DNA of 64,000 nt, from the NCBI GenBank assembly GCA_029240105.1, contig JARBTR010000004.1, forward strand, positions 142,620 to 206,619. Direction: 5' to 3'. The notes beneath the pieces were generated by a model, which was not told the DNA's origin, did no database searches, and was given only the letters and a program-made list of their open reading frames with translations. This DNA comes from Caryophanales bacterium. Its GTDB lineage: Bacteria; Bacillota; Bacilli; JARBTR01. The position numbers and the translations under genes were made by a program. Each line of letters starts with the position of its first letter. Within the stretch, counting starts at the first letter, position 1. Positions 47,040-56,774 of this stretch are shown piece after piece.

Positions 47040-47654
47040 TTATAACCCTTTAAAAACTGATTTTTGTGCTTCATGAATATCTTGCCGAATTCTTGTCATT
47101 TCCTCATCTAATTTGGATACCTGCTCAGCCAAGTTTTCTAAACGCCATTGAATGGGTGCTGGAATTGAACCTTCAAATTTGTAGTTTAATGAGTGCTCAA
47201 TCGAAGCCCAAAAGTTCATTGCAAGCGTTCGTATTTGAATCTCTGCATAAATATGTTTTTTTCCCTTATGAGTTTGAACCGGATATTTCACAACCAAATG
47301 ATAGGAACGATAGCCACTTTCCTTTTTATTTGATACATAATCTCTCTCTTCGATAACCTGTAAATCTGATCTTACCCTTAAGTGTTTGACGATTGTATCA
47401 ATATCCTCAACAAACTGGCACATGATGCGTAAACCCGCGATATCCTTAACAACAGATTCGATTTCATCTTCCGTTGCTAAAAGGTCAATTAATTTAGTTT
47501 GGATGCTTTTAATAGGCTTAACCCGCCCAGTAACGAATTCAATAGGAGAGTGTAACTTATCAAGTTCATAGGAAGCACGAATGCCTCTAAGCTTCAATTT
47601 TAATTCTTCGACAGCTTGTTTATATGGCAGTAAAAATGATTCCCAATTGTGCAT
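47040..47654 (-). CDS. relQ: Small alarmone synthetase (GTP pyrophosphokinase RelQ/YjbM)
   Basis: A 204-residue stand-alone (p)ppGpp synthetase. It has the RelA/SpoT synthetase motifs GRVKPIKSIQTKL, DIAGLRIMCQF, KESGYRSYHLVVK and AEIQIRTLAMNFWASIEH. It lacks the hydrolase and regulatory domains of the long Rel protein. In Bacillus this enzyme forms a tetramer and raises alarmone levels during cell-wall stress. It heads the relQ-nadK-rluA cluster, divergent from the CYTH gene. The ATG is preceded by an AAGGGGAA site. Confidence 0.95.
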   Translation of the reverse strand: MHNWESFLLPYKQAVEELKLKLRGIRASYELDKLHSPIEFVTGRVKPIKSIQTKLIDLLATEDEIESVVKDIAGLRIMCQFVEDIDTIVKHLRVRSDLQVIEERDYVSNKKESGYRSYHLVVKYPVQTHKGKKHIYAEIQIRTLAMNFWASIEHSLNYKFEGSIPAPIQWRLENLAEQVSKLDEEMTRIRQDIHEAQKSVFKGL

Positions 47655-47762
47655 TCGTATTCCCCTTTTTCATTCATTTTGTGTTATTTTACCATAAATG
47701 TTGTTTGCAATTACAAGTACCCCAATAGATAATGTAAAAAGAAAAACACAGAGGATGATTTT

Positions 47763-48353
47763 ATGTCAGAAAACGTAGAAATAGAATTTAAAAATCTAAT
47801 TACAGAAAATGAATTTAAACACCTGATCAAAAAATTCAATCTAGACAATGAAGCGTTTTGGTCACAGACCAATTATTATTTTGACACTTTAGATTTCTTA
47901 CTAAAACAAAACGGGTATGCGCTTCGCATTCGTGAGAAACTTGGAAAATTTGAATTTACACTAAAACAACCAACTGATGATGGTATTGGACTTCTCGAAA
48001 CAAATCAATATCTTGATAAAGAAATTGCAGAATCATTAATTCGAAACGGCAAAATTCCTGTCGGGCCAATTGCAAATAAACTCTCCTTAATTCTAAATGA
48101 AAACCAAGAAATCACTTGTTTTGGAAAAATGAAAACAGAACGAACAGAAATTAAATACGAGGATGGCTTGCTTGTATTTGATAAAAGCTTTTATTTTGAT
48201 GTAATTGATTATGAAATTGAATATGAAGTGCAACATTATAATTCTGGTCAAAAATCCTTTCAACATCTATTAGAATCAGAAAATATACCTATTAGAAAAA
48301 CCCCAAATAAAATAAGGCGTTTTTATGATGTAATGAAACAACAAAATTATTAA
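47763..48353 (+). CDS. CYTH-domain protein (YjbK-like)
   Basis: A 196-residue cytoplasmic protein of the CYTH/triphosphate tunnel family, which acts on triphosphorylated substrates with divalent metal. The EIEFK signature (ExExK) is at residues 5-9, followed by basic and acidic residues alternating along the strands (YALRIREKLGKFEFTLKQ, ERTEIKYEDGLLVFDKSFYF). Orthologues sit next to relQ in Bacillus, which suggests a nucleotide or polyphosphate substrate. A direct activity cannot be assigned. GAGGATG lies before the ATG. Confidence 0.9.
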   Translation: MSENVEIEFKNLITENEFKHLIKKFNLDNEAFWSQTNYYFDTLDFLLKQNGYALRIREKLGKFEFTLKQPTDDGIGLLETNQYLDKEIAESLIRNGKIPVGPIANKLSLILNENQEITCFGKMKTERTEIKYEDGLLVFDKSFYFDVIDYEIEYEVQHYNSGQKSFQHLLESENIPIRKTPNKIRRFYDVMKQQNY

Positions 48354-48620
48354 AACCTTTTTTAGAAACAACTATTTAGCTACAATCTATTTTAATGCTT
48401 TTTCATGTGCTGTTATAAAAGCTGTCGAAATCTGTTGAAATTAAGCAATTAATTTGTATTTAGTGAATGCATGTTGATAGAATAATACCAAATCAAAAAT
48501 AATGCCTCTCTATATGTCAAAACCTGTCTGAATTTTAGGAACGAAAAAGTTCGGATTTCGGATTGAAAGTGTCGTATTTTGACCAACATAAAGGAAAAAA
48601 CAAAAGGAGCTTTAAGTTCT

Positions 48621-49475
48621 GTGGCTAATCCAAAGAAAATTAAATCAAAACCAATCGAGCTCTTTTTCTTCGTAGATCCGATCAATCCAGAATGTTGGAG
48701 TATGGCCCCTACTTTGAAGAAGTTAGAACTTGAGTATGGAGATTATTTTTCCATGAAATATATCCTTTGGGGGAATTTAAAATCCTTTAATATATCCCCA
48801 AACCAATACCAAGCGTTAGCTCAAAATTGGCGTATGGTTTCAAATCGGTCTGGAATGTCATGCGATGACTCACTCTGGTTGGAAAACCCAATCACATCAT
48901 CATACAAAGCTTCAATTGGTATTAAAGCAGCTGAAATGCAAGGAAAAAAAATTGGGGAGTTGTTTCTAAGAAAAGTCCAAGAAGCAATATTTATTTACAA
49001 AATAGATGTGAATCAACCAGAAAATCTGATTAAGATTGCAAAAGAACTATATATGGATCTAGAAGAGTTTAATTCTGATTTAAATAGTACTGGTGCGTCG
49101 ATAGCGTTTCAGAATGATGTTCGCCTTTCAAATGAAATGTCAGTCGACAATACACCCACATTTGTTTTTTATGGCGATAAGCCTGAGGATGAAGGACTTC
49201 GTATTTTTGGTGCATTCTCCTTTGAAGTATACGAACAAATCTTAATTGAAAAGCTTGGGTTCATACCACAGAAAGCAAAACTTCCTAGCATCGAGGAATT
49301 TCTACTAAAATATGGCGTGGTTGCCTCTCAGGAAATTGCAACTGTTTACAAAATAACGTTAGAAGAAGTTAACGAGAAAATGAACGAGTATCTTCAGGCA
49401 AAAAAAGTCGAACGAATTTCCGCGAAATATGGGGATTTCTGGCAACTAAGAACTTCAATTTCACTTGGCGCTTAA
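48621..49475 (+). CDS. spxH: ClpXP adaptor SpxH (YjbH)
   Basis: A DsbA-like protein of about 284 residues that binds Spx and delivers it to ClpXP for degradation; it aggregates under oxidative or heat stress and so stabilises Spx. It has FFVDPINPECWSMAPTLKKL near the N-terminus, SRSGMSCDDSLWLE, and AAEMQGKKIGELFLRKVQEA. The GTG at 48621 has AAAGGAG 11 bases upstream. A TTG at 48579 is the alternative, giving 298 residues. The truncated-haemoglobin and transglycosylase genes found near yjbH in B. subtilis are absent. Its target gene, spx, lies about 7 kb away in the window. Confidence 0.93.
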   Translation: MANPKKIKSKPIELFFFVDPINPECWSMAPTLKKLELEYGDYFSMKYILWGNLKSFNISPNQYQALAQNWRMVSNRSGMSCDDSLWLENPITSSYKASIGIKAAEMQGKKIGELFLRKVQEAIFIYKIDVNQPENLIKIAKELYMDLEEFNSDLNSTGASIAFQNDVRLSNEMSVDNTPTFVFYGDKPEDEGLRIFGAFSFEVYEQILIEKLGFIPQKAKLPSIEEFLLKYGVVASQEIATVYKITLEEVNEKMNEYLQAKKVERISAKYGDFWQLRTSISLGA

Positions 49476-49528
49476 CAGAAAAGGACATGTTTTCTTAAAA
49501 AATCAATATTTAACTAAACTTCAATAAT

Positions 49529-49560
49529 AAAAGGTAACTGATTACATTCAGTTACCTTTT
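49529..49560 (+). terminator. Terminator after spxH
   Basis: AAAAGGTAACTGA (49529-49541) pairs with TCAGTTACCTTTT (49548-49560), followed by T. It may also serve the convergent LCP gene. Confidence 0.92.
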
Positions 49561-49645
49561 TAAATTGTTTACTCAATAAAACTAGAATACCAACTTTCTA
49601 AGATTTGCTTATAGTCCAAAATAACTTGAACAACAGATTATCGAA

Positions 49646-50593
49646 CTACATCGGAGTTTCTAACTCTAGATGTTGTTTTAAAATTTGCTCTATTTCACTA
49701 ATTTCAGTCTCATTTGGTATAGAATAATAAATATTATTTATCTTCGTACCTTGGCTCCTTTTCAAAGAAAGCTGCTCAAATTGAGTCATTACTTGCCCGT
49801 AATTCTTTTGCATTAATTTCATTTCATCATAACTAATATTCGTTTTAACATTTTTACCGAGCGCATCCATTGTATTGATTGCCGATAGAAGAATCGTTGG
49901 GCTTTTTGCCTTGTTAATTACAGCTTCGATTAATTGTCTTTGTCTTTGTTGTCGACCAAAATCACCATTCGGATCATCATAACGCATTCTTACAAACTTT
50001 AATGCATCAGTGCCATTTAGCTCATTGACCCCCTTTACAAACGTACGACCTTCATATGTAAATGCCAGTTCGCTATTGACCTCTACTCCTCCTAGTGCTT
50101 CTACTACATCCTTAAATCCTTCCATATTCACTTTTACAAACTTATCTATCGGAATACGAAGAAAGTTTTGCACTGTCTCAATTGCAAGTTCTTCCTTCCC
50201 AAAAGCGTATGAATGATTGATTTTATCCAAATTATGACCTGTAATGGGAACTCTAGTATCACGAGGAATACTAAGCATTTTAATTGAATTTAAATTTGGG
50301 TTTACAGTCAAAACAATCATCGTGTCGGATCGTCCTCGATCATTCCCACGTTGATCAACACCTAACAGTAAAACAGAAAACGGTTTTTCTTTTTTTAAAT
50401 CAATTTTTTCTTCTCTATACTCTGACTTTGGTGCTTCAAAATCCTTTATATACATTTCATTTGTAGTCGATTTTAATTTTAAATAAACACTAAGTGCATA
50501 GCCTGCAACACCTAGTACTAGTACACCAATAATTGCGAGTGCAATTTTAAGTTTTTTTCTATTACCTACTACTTTCTTTTTTTCGTTTTTCAT
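49646..50593 (-). CDS. LytR-CpsA-Psr (LCP) family cell-wall ligase
   Basis: A protein of about 315 residues anchored by one N-terminal membrane helix (about 15-35). The LCP domain follows: FSVLLLGVDQRGNDRGRSDT, KMLSIPRDTRVPI, HSYAFGKEE, LKFVRMRYDDPNGDFGRQQR. These Arg and Asp residues bind the polyprenyl-pyrophosphate. LCP enzymes attach teichoic acids or other glycopolymers to peptidoglycan (TagTUV in Bacillus). The ATG at 50593 has GGAGGGG six bases upstream; an ATG at 50617 lies before that site. It is inserted between pepF and spxH compared with B. subtilis. Which polymer it handles is unknown. Confidence 0.93.
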   Translation of the reverse strand: MKNEKKKVVGNRKKLKIALAIIGVLVLGVAGYALSVYLKLKSTTNEMYIKDFEAPKSEYREEKIDLKKEKPFSVLLLGVDQRGNDRGRSDTMIVLTVNPNLNSIKMLSIPRDTRVPITGHNLDKINHSYAFGKEELAIETVQNFLRIPIDKFVKVNMEGFKDVVEALGGVEVNSELAFTYEGRTFVKGVNELNGTDALKFVRMRYDDPNGDFGRQQRQRQLIEAVINKAKSPTILLSAINTMDALGKNVKTNISYDEMKLMQKNYGQVMTQFEQLSLKRSQGTKINNIYYSIPNETEISEIEQILKQHLELETPM

Positions 50594-50830
50594 TTCATTC
50601 CCCTCCACGGCAAGCAAATACTACCATAGCACATTTTTTTTAAAAAAACTATTTGATTAAAAAAATAACAACTACAACGACCCTAAATTTATTTACTAAG
50701 TTCTTGCAATCATTTTAAATAATGCATTATCTCCAAATTTACTACAATCTATATTTCAACATTCATTTACCTTGTACTAAATCTAATTGTAAATTGATAC
50801 ATTGTAATAAAACAATTCGAGGTGATTTTT

Positions 50831-51004
50831 TTGAGAAATTATTCTAGGTTGGTTTACCCATTTCTTTTTCTCATCGCGTTTCTTCTTCAAATTTTAGGAC
50901 TCCTTCAAGTTATCCCCCTCTGGATAAGTTCTATTATATTATTCATATCTGTACTTTTTTCTTTTTTAAATTTAAATAAAAGAAAAAAGTTTAGAGGTTT
51001 TTAA
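50831..51004 (+). CDS. Small two-helix membrane protein
   Basis: About 57 residues, mostly two hydrophobic helices (roughly 8-27 and 30-47) with a basic C-terminus (LNKRKKFRGF). GAGGTGA lies five bases before a TTG at 50831. The GTG at 50822 overlaps that site and is less likely. A strong terminator follows at once, which supports a real gene. It is convergent with pepF. No family recognised; function unknown. Confidence 0.65.
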   Translation: MRNYSRLVYPFLFLIAFLLQILGLLQVIPLWISSIILFISVLFSFLNLNKRKKFRGF

Positions 51005-51006
51005 TG

Positions 51007-51042
51007 AAAAAGATGCCATGGTAACAAACCATAGCATCTTTT
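51007..51042 (+). terminator. Bidirectional terminator
   Basis: AAAAGATGC plus ATGGT pairs with ACCAT plus GCATCTTTT across 51007-51042, with one mismatch. It serves the small membrane protein gene and pepF. Confidence 0.9.
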
Positions 51043-51074
51043 CTATTTTAATCAATGAAATATATTCGTTAAAT

Positions 51075-52892
51075 TTATTTTCTTAATAAGGCTTCCATCT
51101 CATTTAGAGTAGCCTCAAACACTTTTAATGCCTGTTCTATTGGTTCAGGCGTGTTCATGTCTACACCTGCTCGCTTTAATACTTCAATAGGGAAGTCGCT
51201 GGATCCTGCCTTTAAGAATTGACTAATGTACCGTTCAACCGCCGGCTGACCTTCCTCAAGTATTTGTTTCGATAAAGCTACCGCTGCGCTAATTCCTGTT
51301 GCATATTGGTACACATAGTAATTGTAATAAAAGTGAGGAATCCTAGCCCATTCTAGACCGATTTCTTCATCTATTACAATTTCTTCACCGAAGTATTTTT
51401 TATTCAAATTATAATATTGTTCAGTTAACCACTCAGCAGTAAGTGATTCGCCCTCTTCAACTTTTTGATGAATCATATGTTCAAATTCTGCAAACATGGT
51501 TTGTCTGAACAATGTACCACGAAAAGATTCCAAATGATGATTCAGTAAATACAATCTTTGCTTTTCATCTGTAATGGTTTTTAACAAATAATCGTTTAAT
51601 AAGGCTTCGTTACAAGTTGATGCAACTTCTGCAACAAAAATAGAATAATCTCCTGTTTGATATGGTTGATTTTTTCGTGTGTAGTAACTATGCACTGAAT
51701 GACCAAACTCATGAGCTAAAGTAAATAAATTATTTACATTGTCTTGCCAATTCATCAGAATATACGGATTTGTTCCATATGCACCGGATGAGTAGGCTCC
51801 ACTTCGTTTCCCTCGGTTTTCGTGTACGTCTACCCAACGACTTTCAAATCCTTCATGCAGAACACGGTTGTAATCTTCACCTAATGGAGATAACCCTTTT
51901 AAAACATATTCTTGTGCCGTAGCATAAGGAACTTCCATCTTGACTTCCTTAACGATAGGCGTATAGAGGTCATACATGTGTAACTCATCAAGACCTAGAA
52001 CTTCTTTTCGAAGTTTTACATATCGATTTAATAAATGTAGGTTCTTATTTACTGTTTCAACTAAATTATCGTAAACAGACTCAGGGATGCTGTTGTTGCT
52101 CAATGTTGCTTCTCGAGCAGATTTATATTTACGTACCTTTGAGTTGAAGACATTCTTTTTCACTTGACCATTCAACGTACTTGCAAATGTATTTTTAAAT
52201 TTTCCATACGTTTCATACATTGCTTTAAATGCTGCTTCTCGGACACTACGGTCTGAACTTTCTAAAAAAGTTATATACCGTCCATGTGTTAGCTCAACTT
52301 CCTCCCCGTTCTCATCTTTTACATTAGGGAAACGAATATCAGCATTATTTAACATACCAAAGGTGTTAGAGGATGCACCCATAACCTCTCCTGCTTGTGC
52401 TAATAACGCTTCTTGTTCAGCTGGTAAAATATGAGGCCTTTGAAGGTTAATTTCCTTAAATGCTTGTTTGTAGACAAGCATTTCTTTTTTTACAGAAAGG
52501 AATTCTTCCAGTGTGTCTTCAGGAATAGTTAAGATTTCTGGAACTACATAGGAGTATGTACTTGAAAAATCTGTATAAATACTACGAATACGGCCATCCA
52601 TTCCTTGATATTTTGTGTTTCCAGTATCTTGGTCATATCGCATATGTGAATATGTATATAATCGTCCTAGACGCTCTCCTAATTTATCTTGAAATTGAAG
52701 AGCCTCATATAAAACATCAGCACTTTCATGAAGTCTTCCTTTATACTTAATTCCATCAGGTATCAAGACCTTTACATCCTGTAATTCTTTTTCCCAATCT
52801 TCATCAGATGCAAAAATATCCTCTAGACGCCAAGTATCTTCTACTGGCAACTCTTGACGAGCTGGTAATTGTTTTGATTTATTCTCTGCCAT
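51075..52892 (-). CDS. pepF: Oligoendopeptidase F
   Basis: A 605-residue cytoplasmic zinc metallopeptidase of family M3 that cleaves short peptides, including those imported by Opp. The active site HEFGHSVHSYYT (HExxH, near 385) is complete, with the third-ligand region FVAEVASTCNEALLNDYLL downstream and the YNYYVYQYATGIS substrate loop. The ATG at 52892 has AGGAGG seven bases upstream. Two upstream ATGs, at 52898 and 52946, are less well placed. It lies downstream of coiA, as in B. subtilis (yjbG). Confidence 0.95.
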   Translation of the reverse strand: MAENKSKQLPARQELPVEDTWRLEDIFASDEDWEKELQDVKVLIPDGIKYKGRLHESADVLYEALQFQDKLGERLGRLYTYSHMRYDQDTGNTKYQGMDGRIRSIYTDFSSTYSYVVPEILTIPEDTLEEFLSVKKEMLVYKQAFKEINLQRPHILPAEQEALLAQAGEVMGASSNTFGMLNNADIRFPNVKDENGEEVELTHGRYITFLESSDRSVREAAFKAMYETYGKFKNTFASTLNGQVKKNVFNSKVRKYKSAREATLSNNSIPESVYDNLVETVNKNLHLLNRYVKLRKEVLGLDELHMYDLYTPIVKEVKMEVPYATAQEYVLKGLSPLGEDYNRVLHEGFESRWVDVHENRGKRSGAYSSGAYGTNPYILMNWQDNVNNLFTLAHEFGHSVHSYYTRKNQPYQTGDYSIFVAEVASTCNEALLNDYLLKTITDEKQRLYLLNHHLESFRGTLFRQTMFAEFEHMIHQKVEEGESLTAEWLTEQYYNLNKKYFGEEIVIDEEIGLEWARIPHFYYNYYVYQYATGISAAVALSKQILEEGQPAVERYISQFLKAGSSDFPIEVLKRAGVDMNTPEPIEQALKVFEATLNEMEALLRK

Positions 52893-52983
52893 TTCCATTC
52901 CTCCTAATTTATAAAATAATACTACCATTTTCCATAGAAATGGCAAATTAAACTTATCGACACTTATTATATCTGGTTATTTG

Positions 52984-54111
52984 TCATTTTATGAGGCCAT
53001 CTAATCGAGATAAACAATTATAAACTTGATCTTCAGTTATTGACTGAACAGCCTCTGAATTTATTTGATATAAATAGCCCTTTCCACTTAAAAAACCAAT
53101 CTCAATTAATAAATCAATATAATCTCGCAAGGCTTTATCAGCAACTTTCAAATCTTCACATATAGGCACAGTATCAATTAGATTTTGAAGTAGCATTTTT
53201 TTAAAAAGGAGATAGATTTCGTTTTGAGAAATCTTATTAGTTTTAATTAATTCTAAAAATAAAAGACCCTGCCATTCAATTACGGGGGTTCTAATACCTA
53301 TTCCGTTCTTCAGCGGAACTCCAACAAAAGAAGGTAAAGTAAAAGTGGAAAAACCACTTACATACAAATTTTGATAAAAAGGTACTCTAAGACCTTCAAA
53401 ACGGATGGATTCATTGAGGTGGTAATGTCTTTTTTCTCTAAATTTCGATAAATATTTCCTAGGCAATAATTGTTGTCGAATAAAGTGGTTGATGGTGATT
53501 TTGTTTAATGGGATATTTACTTTATTTGTAAAGTATGTGCATTTTGAAAATGGAGCTAACTGTGACAGGATTAATAGATTTTTCTTTGATCCGTCATATA
53601 AGAAGACTTGGTGATTTAAACCTAAACCAGACTGCACCAACTTCGAAACTTTTACTTCGTAGAATCCCTTTTGTTTGACTAAATCTGTATGAAACACCCA
53701 AATGGGGGTAATTCCTATTGATAAATACCCCATCGTTCTTTTTTTGAGAACCTCAAGTGAAATCTGAGAACATTGAAATTCAACCGCATACTTTTTTCGA
53801 TTGTATTCAAAATATATATCCGATTTTTGCAGAATTTCTGAAAAGAACTTTTCGAGGCACACAACTGTAACTAGTTCTTTTATTCTCTTATACAATTGAA
53901 CTTTACCCGTAAGATGTTTCATGGATTCCGCCTCAGAGGAATAATAACACGCTTGATTTTTTTGATGTGCAAAATGGGGCATTAAGTGTGGACCTCTACG
54001 GAATAAAACTGAATTTCTACAAGCGGGACAAGTATATTTTTGTTTTCTATGATCGATTTCTTCATTCGTTGACCATTCAAAACATTCTTTATCATTTAAA
54101 GCGATAATCAT
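52984..54111 (-). CDS. coiA: Competence protein CoiA
   Basis: A 375-residue nuclease-like protein induced in competence and needed for recombination of imported DNA. The N-terminal zinc-ribbon-like region has CPACRNSVLFRRGPHLMPHF and HQKNQACYY. The central nuclease domain (about 100-160) shows YFEYNRKKYAVEFQCSQIS with the Glu-x-Gln pair of restriction-type endonucleases. The C-terminal part is helical. It keeps the mecA-coiA-pepF neighbourhood, although a cardiolipin synthase gene has moved in between mecA and coiA. Confidence 0.92.
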   Translation of the reverse strand: MIIALNDKECFEWSTNEEIDHRKQKYTCPACRNSVLFRRGPHLMPHFAHQKNQACYYSSEAESMKHLTGKVQLYKRIKELVTVVCLEKFFSEILQKSDIYFEYNRKKYAVEFQCSQISLEVLKKRTMGYLSIGITPIWVFHTDLVKQKGFYEVKVSKLVQSGLGLNHQVFLYDGSKKNLLILSQLAPFSKCTYFTNKVNIPLNKITINHFIRQQLLPRKYLSKFREKRHYHLNESIRFEGLRVPFYQNLYVSGFSTFTLPSFVGVPLKNGIGIRTPVIEWQGLLFLELIKTNKISQNEIYLLFKKMLLQNLIDTVPICEDLKVADKALRDYIDLLIEIGFLSGKGYLYQINSEAVQSITEDQVYNCLSRLDGLIK

Positions 54112-54244
54112 CTTTTCACCCCTTTTCTAAGATATTATACAAAAGAGGAGGAAACCCTTTATAAGTCGATTCAAGAAGTTTTAAATTCATACCTGTAAGT
54201 CAAAAAATACAGAAAACCATCGAAAAAGTAAGGCCTATAATAAA

Positions 54245-54271
54245 AGATTCTCCTGGGTTCCAGGAGAATCT
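54245..54271 (-). terminator. Terminator after cls
   Basis: AGATTCTCCTGG (54245-54256) pairs perfectly with CCAGGAGAATCT (54260-54271). The minus strand then reads TTTTATTAT. Confidence 0.85.
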
Positions 54272-54280
54272 AACTTTTTT

Positions 54281-55792
54281 TTATAAAAGCGGGGAGACAA
54301 GTCGCGCTAAAGATTCAACAATTCGAATGATATATGACCTGCTTTCAAATTTTTCAAGAATTAGTTGATTTGAGTCGGAAATATCATTCAAATACTCTTT
54401 CTCAAGCTCTTTAACACTATTTGTTTTATAAAGGCATGCATTTACTTCAAAATTTAAATGGAAACTCCTCATGTCCATATTAGCGGTCCCAATAGATGCT
54501 ACTTCGCCATCGATAATGACCAATTTACTATGCATAAACCCTTTTGTATATTCAAATATTTTGACACCTGCTTCCAAAAACTCCTCAAAATAGGAATGAG
54601 AAGCGTAAAATACAATGCGATGATCTGCTTTGTGTGGTACTAAAAGTCTAACGTCTACACCACTTCTCGCTGCAATTTTAATAGCTGACGCAATGTCTGC
54701 ATCTGGTATAAAATATGGCGAAGCAATCCATACAGTTTTTGATGCAGAGGTTATCATAGAAAAATATAGATCTTTTATTACTGTTTGCCTATTGTCTGGT
54801 CCACCAGAGATGATTTGTACACCACCGTTTTCCACATGACTTTCTGAAGGGATTTGTAGATACATTTGTATATTCAACTCTTCCTTCGTCATGTAGTACC
54901 AGTCTTGAACGAATATTAATTGAAGAGCTCCAGCCGATTCTCCAACAACTTTAAGATGGGTATCTCTCCAAAAACCGTAGTCTTCACTTTTTCCTAAATA
55001 CTCATCCCCAATATTTAGTCCCCCAACAAAACCAATATGTCCATCTACAACAACAATTTTCCGATGATTTCGGAAGTTCAACTTATTATTAAATAGAGGA
55101 ATATGAACCTCATTGAAATACCTTACTTGAACTCCTGCATTTTGCAACGTGGCTACGTAATTTTTCGAGAGTGATACAGAACCAACATCATCAATTAAAA
55201 ATCGGACCTCGACGCCCTCTTTTGCCTTCTTAATTAACGTATCTTTAATCTGATTTCCTAAACCATCATTTCGAACAATATAGTATTCAAGATGAATATG
55301 ATGTTTTGCATTGTTCAAAGCGTCTAGAATAGCACTAAACGTTTGATCACCATTTGTGAGTACTTCAGAATCGGTAGCAAAGGATATGGGGAAATTACCT
55401 ATATTTTTTGCGAAATTCATTAATTTAAGTTTTTCTTTACTAAACTCTTTGCTAAAGGCGAGAGTTGCACTATATGCGCTTTCTAACTGTGTAAAACTTC
55501 CTGGCATAGATGTATACTTTTTTCTAATTTTTCTTTCTTTTCGGTAAAACCGCCCAAAAAGTAAATAAAAAATAAACCCCAAGTATGGGAAAGTGGCTAA
55601 AATGACAAGCCATGCAACAGTTTGTGATGGGTTTCGATTTTCCAAAAATATTACCGTTCCAATCAAAACTACTGTTACTGACAAGAAAATACTCAAATAT
55701 TTCACAGGGCTATAATTTACGAAATCTGTAAGCAGAAATTGCGTAATGATAATGATACCAATAAACAAAATGACATTAAATGTATTCTTCAT
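54281..55792 (-). CDS. cls: Cardiolipin synthase
   Basis: A 503-residue membrane enzyme that joins two phosphatidylglycerols into cardiolipin. Two N-terminal membrane helices (about 5-25 and 33-53) precede two phospholipase D motifs: FRNHRKIVVVDGHIGFVGG (near 232) and FMHSKLVIIDGEVASIGT (near 415). Both HxKx4D sites are intact, as required for activity. It is monocistronic, with terminators on both sides. It adds to pssA as the second phospholipid gene in the window. Confidence 0.95.
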   Translation of the reverse strand: MKNTFNVILFIGIIIITQFLLTDFVNYSPVKYLSIFLSVTVVLIGTVIFLENRNPSQTVAWLVILATFPYLGFIFYLLFGRFYRKERKIRKKYTSMPGSFTQLESAYSATLAFSKEFSKEKLKLMNFAKNIGNFPISFATDSEVLTNGDQTFSAILDALNNAKHHIHLEYYIVRNDGLGNQIKDTLIKKAKEGVEVRFLIDDVGSVSLSKNYVATLQNAGVQVRYFNEVHIPLFNNKLNFRNHRKIVVVDGHIGFVGGLNIGDEYLGKSEDYGFWRDTHLKVVGESAGALQLIFVQDWYYMTKEELNIQMYLQIPSESHVENGGVQIISGGPDNRQTVIKDLYFSMITSASKTVWIASPYFIPDADIASAIKIAARSGVDVRLLVPHKADHRIVFYASHSYFEEFLEAGVKIFEYTKGFMHSKLVIIDGEVASIGTANMDMRSFHLNFEVNACLYKTNSVKELEKEYLNDISDSNQLILEKFESRSYIIRIVESLARLVSPLL

Positions 55793-55874
55793 GCAAAACC
55801 TCTAAAACAAAATACTTATTATCTTATAAGCTATATTATAATCTATTTCTTTGTAATTAAAGTAAACTATCTGT

Positions 55875-55904
55875 AAAAAAATACCGGTTCTGAACAGAAA
55901 CCGG
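55875..55904 (-). terminator. Terminator after mecA
   Basis: On the minus strand CCGGTTTCTG pairs with CAGAACCGG across 55904-55884, followed by TATTTTTTT. Confidence 0.88.
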
Positions 55905-55940
55905 CAGCTTTTCTTATTTTTTTGAGAAATCGAAATTTTG

Positions 55941-56609
55941 TTAGAAATGTTTATTGATCATTTTATAAACATGGTCAGAAATAATAATCTTTCCATATTC
56001 ATTAAGAACATGTATTGAGAATACGGATTTCTGAGTGTATTCTTCAAGAATTAATTCAATTGCAACTTTTTTCGCATGTTCGAATTTTTCTTTTTCAAAA
56101 TCAATACTTAGGTAATATCTATTTTTATAATAAAACAATCTAGAGAATTCAAAATTCATTGTTGAATTTTTAAATAGTCCAATTACATCTTCAAAGTTTT
56201 CAAAAAAATAAGCACCTAGTACAACACTTTCATCCTTGCTTGCTTCTTCTGAATTATTATCAGCAGATTGCTTTATTAAATTTTCAAGGAGTGATTTAAC
56301 AGTTATTGGTTTAACTGGATTTTTTCGTTCTTCGCCAGCATTTTGCAGAATTGAAATTGGTCCAAAATGGTCGAAACTATTCGATACAATAAATTCTAGA
56401 CCATTCATTGCTATGTTCACTTGTACCTTTATACCTGATTCGAATTGAATATCTTCTTGCTCTTGCACTTCTTCGAGAAGTTCCCACATGAACTTTTCCC
56501 CAAGTTGGCGATCACTCCATAACTCTTCAAAGGAAAAGCCTCTATTTTCAATGTCTTGAATCGTAATGAAAAATTTCACTGTATGCTCATCAATTCTTTC
56601 GATATCCAT
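55941..56609 (-). CDS. mecA: ClpC adaptor protein MecA
   Basis: A 222-residue adaptor that targets ComK and other proteins to ClpCP and activates ClpC assembly. The N-terminal substrate-binding domain (MDIERIDEHTVKFFITIQDI, then RGFSFEELWSDRQLGEKFMW) and the C-terminal ClpC-binding domain (VLGAYFFENFEDVIGLFKNS to the end) are both present, linked by an acidic Ser-rich stretch (about 115-130). It follows spx on the same strand, as in other bacilli, with its own terminator. Confidence 0.96.
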   Translation of the reverse strand: MDIERIDEHTVKFFITIQDIENRGFSFEELWSDRQLGEKFMWELLEEVQEQEDIQFESGIKVQVNIAMNGLEFIVSNSFDHFGPISILQNAGEERKNPVKPITVKSLLENLIKQSADNNSEEASKDESVVLGAYFFENFEDVIGLFKNSTMNFEFSRLFYYKNRYYLSIDFEKEKFEHAKKVAIELILEEYTQKSVFSIHVLNEYGKIIISDHVYKMINKHF

Positions 56610-56720
56610 AAATTAGCTCACTCCTTTTGATTTTTCCTCATGTGATATTTTAATTTACTTCTTATAAGAAAGAAAATCAAGGGCTTTTAAGTAATATATT
56701 ATAAAAATAATCCCAATGAC

Positions 56721-56754
56721 AAAAAAATGCCCTACATCCAATTAGAAGAGGGCA
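56721..56754 (-). terminator. Terminator after spx
   Basis: TGCCCT (56728-56733) pairs with AGGGCA (56749-56754), and the minus strand has a run of seven T. Confidence 0.87.
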
Positions 56755-56774
56755 GCTTGATATTTTATTATAAT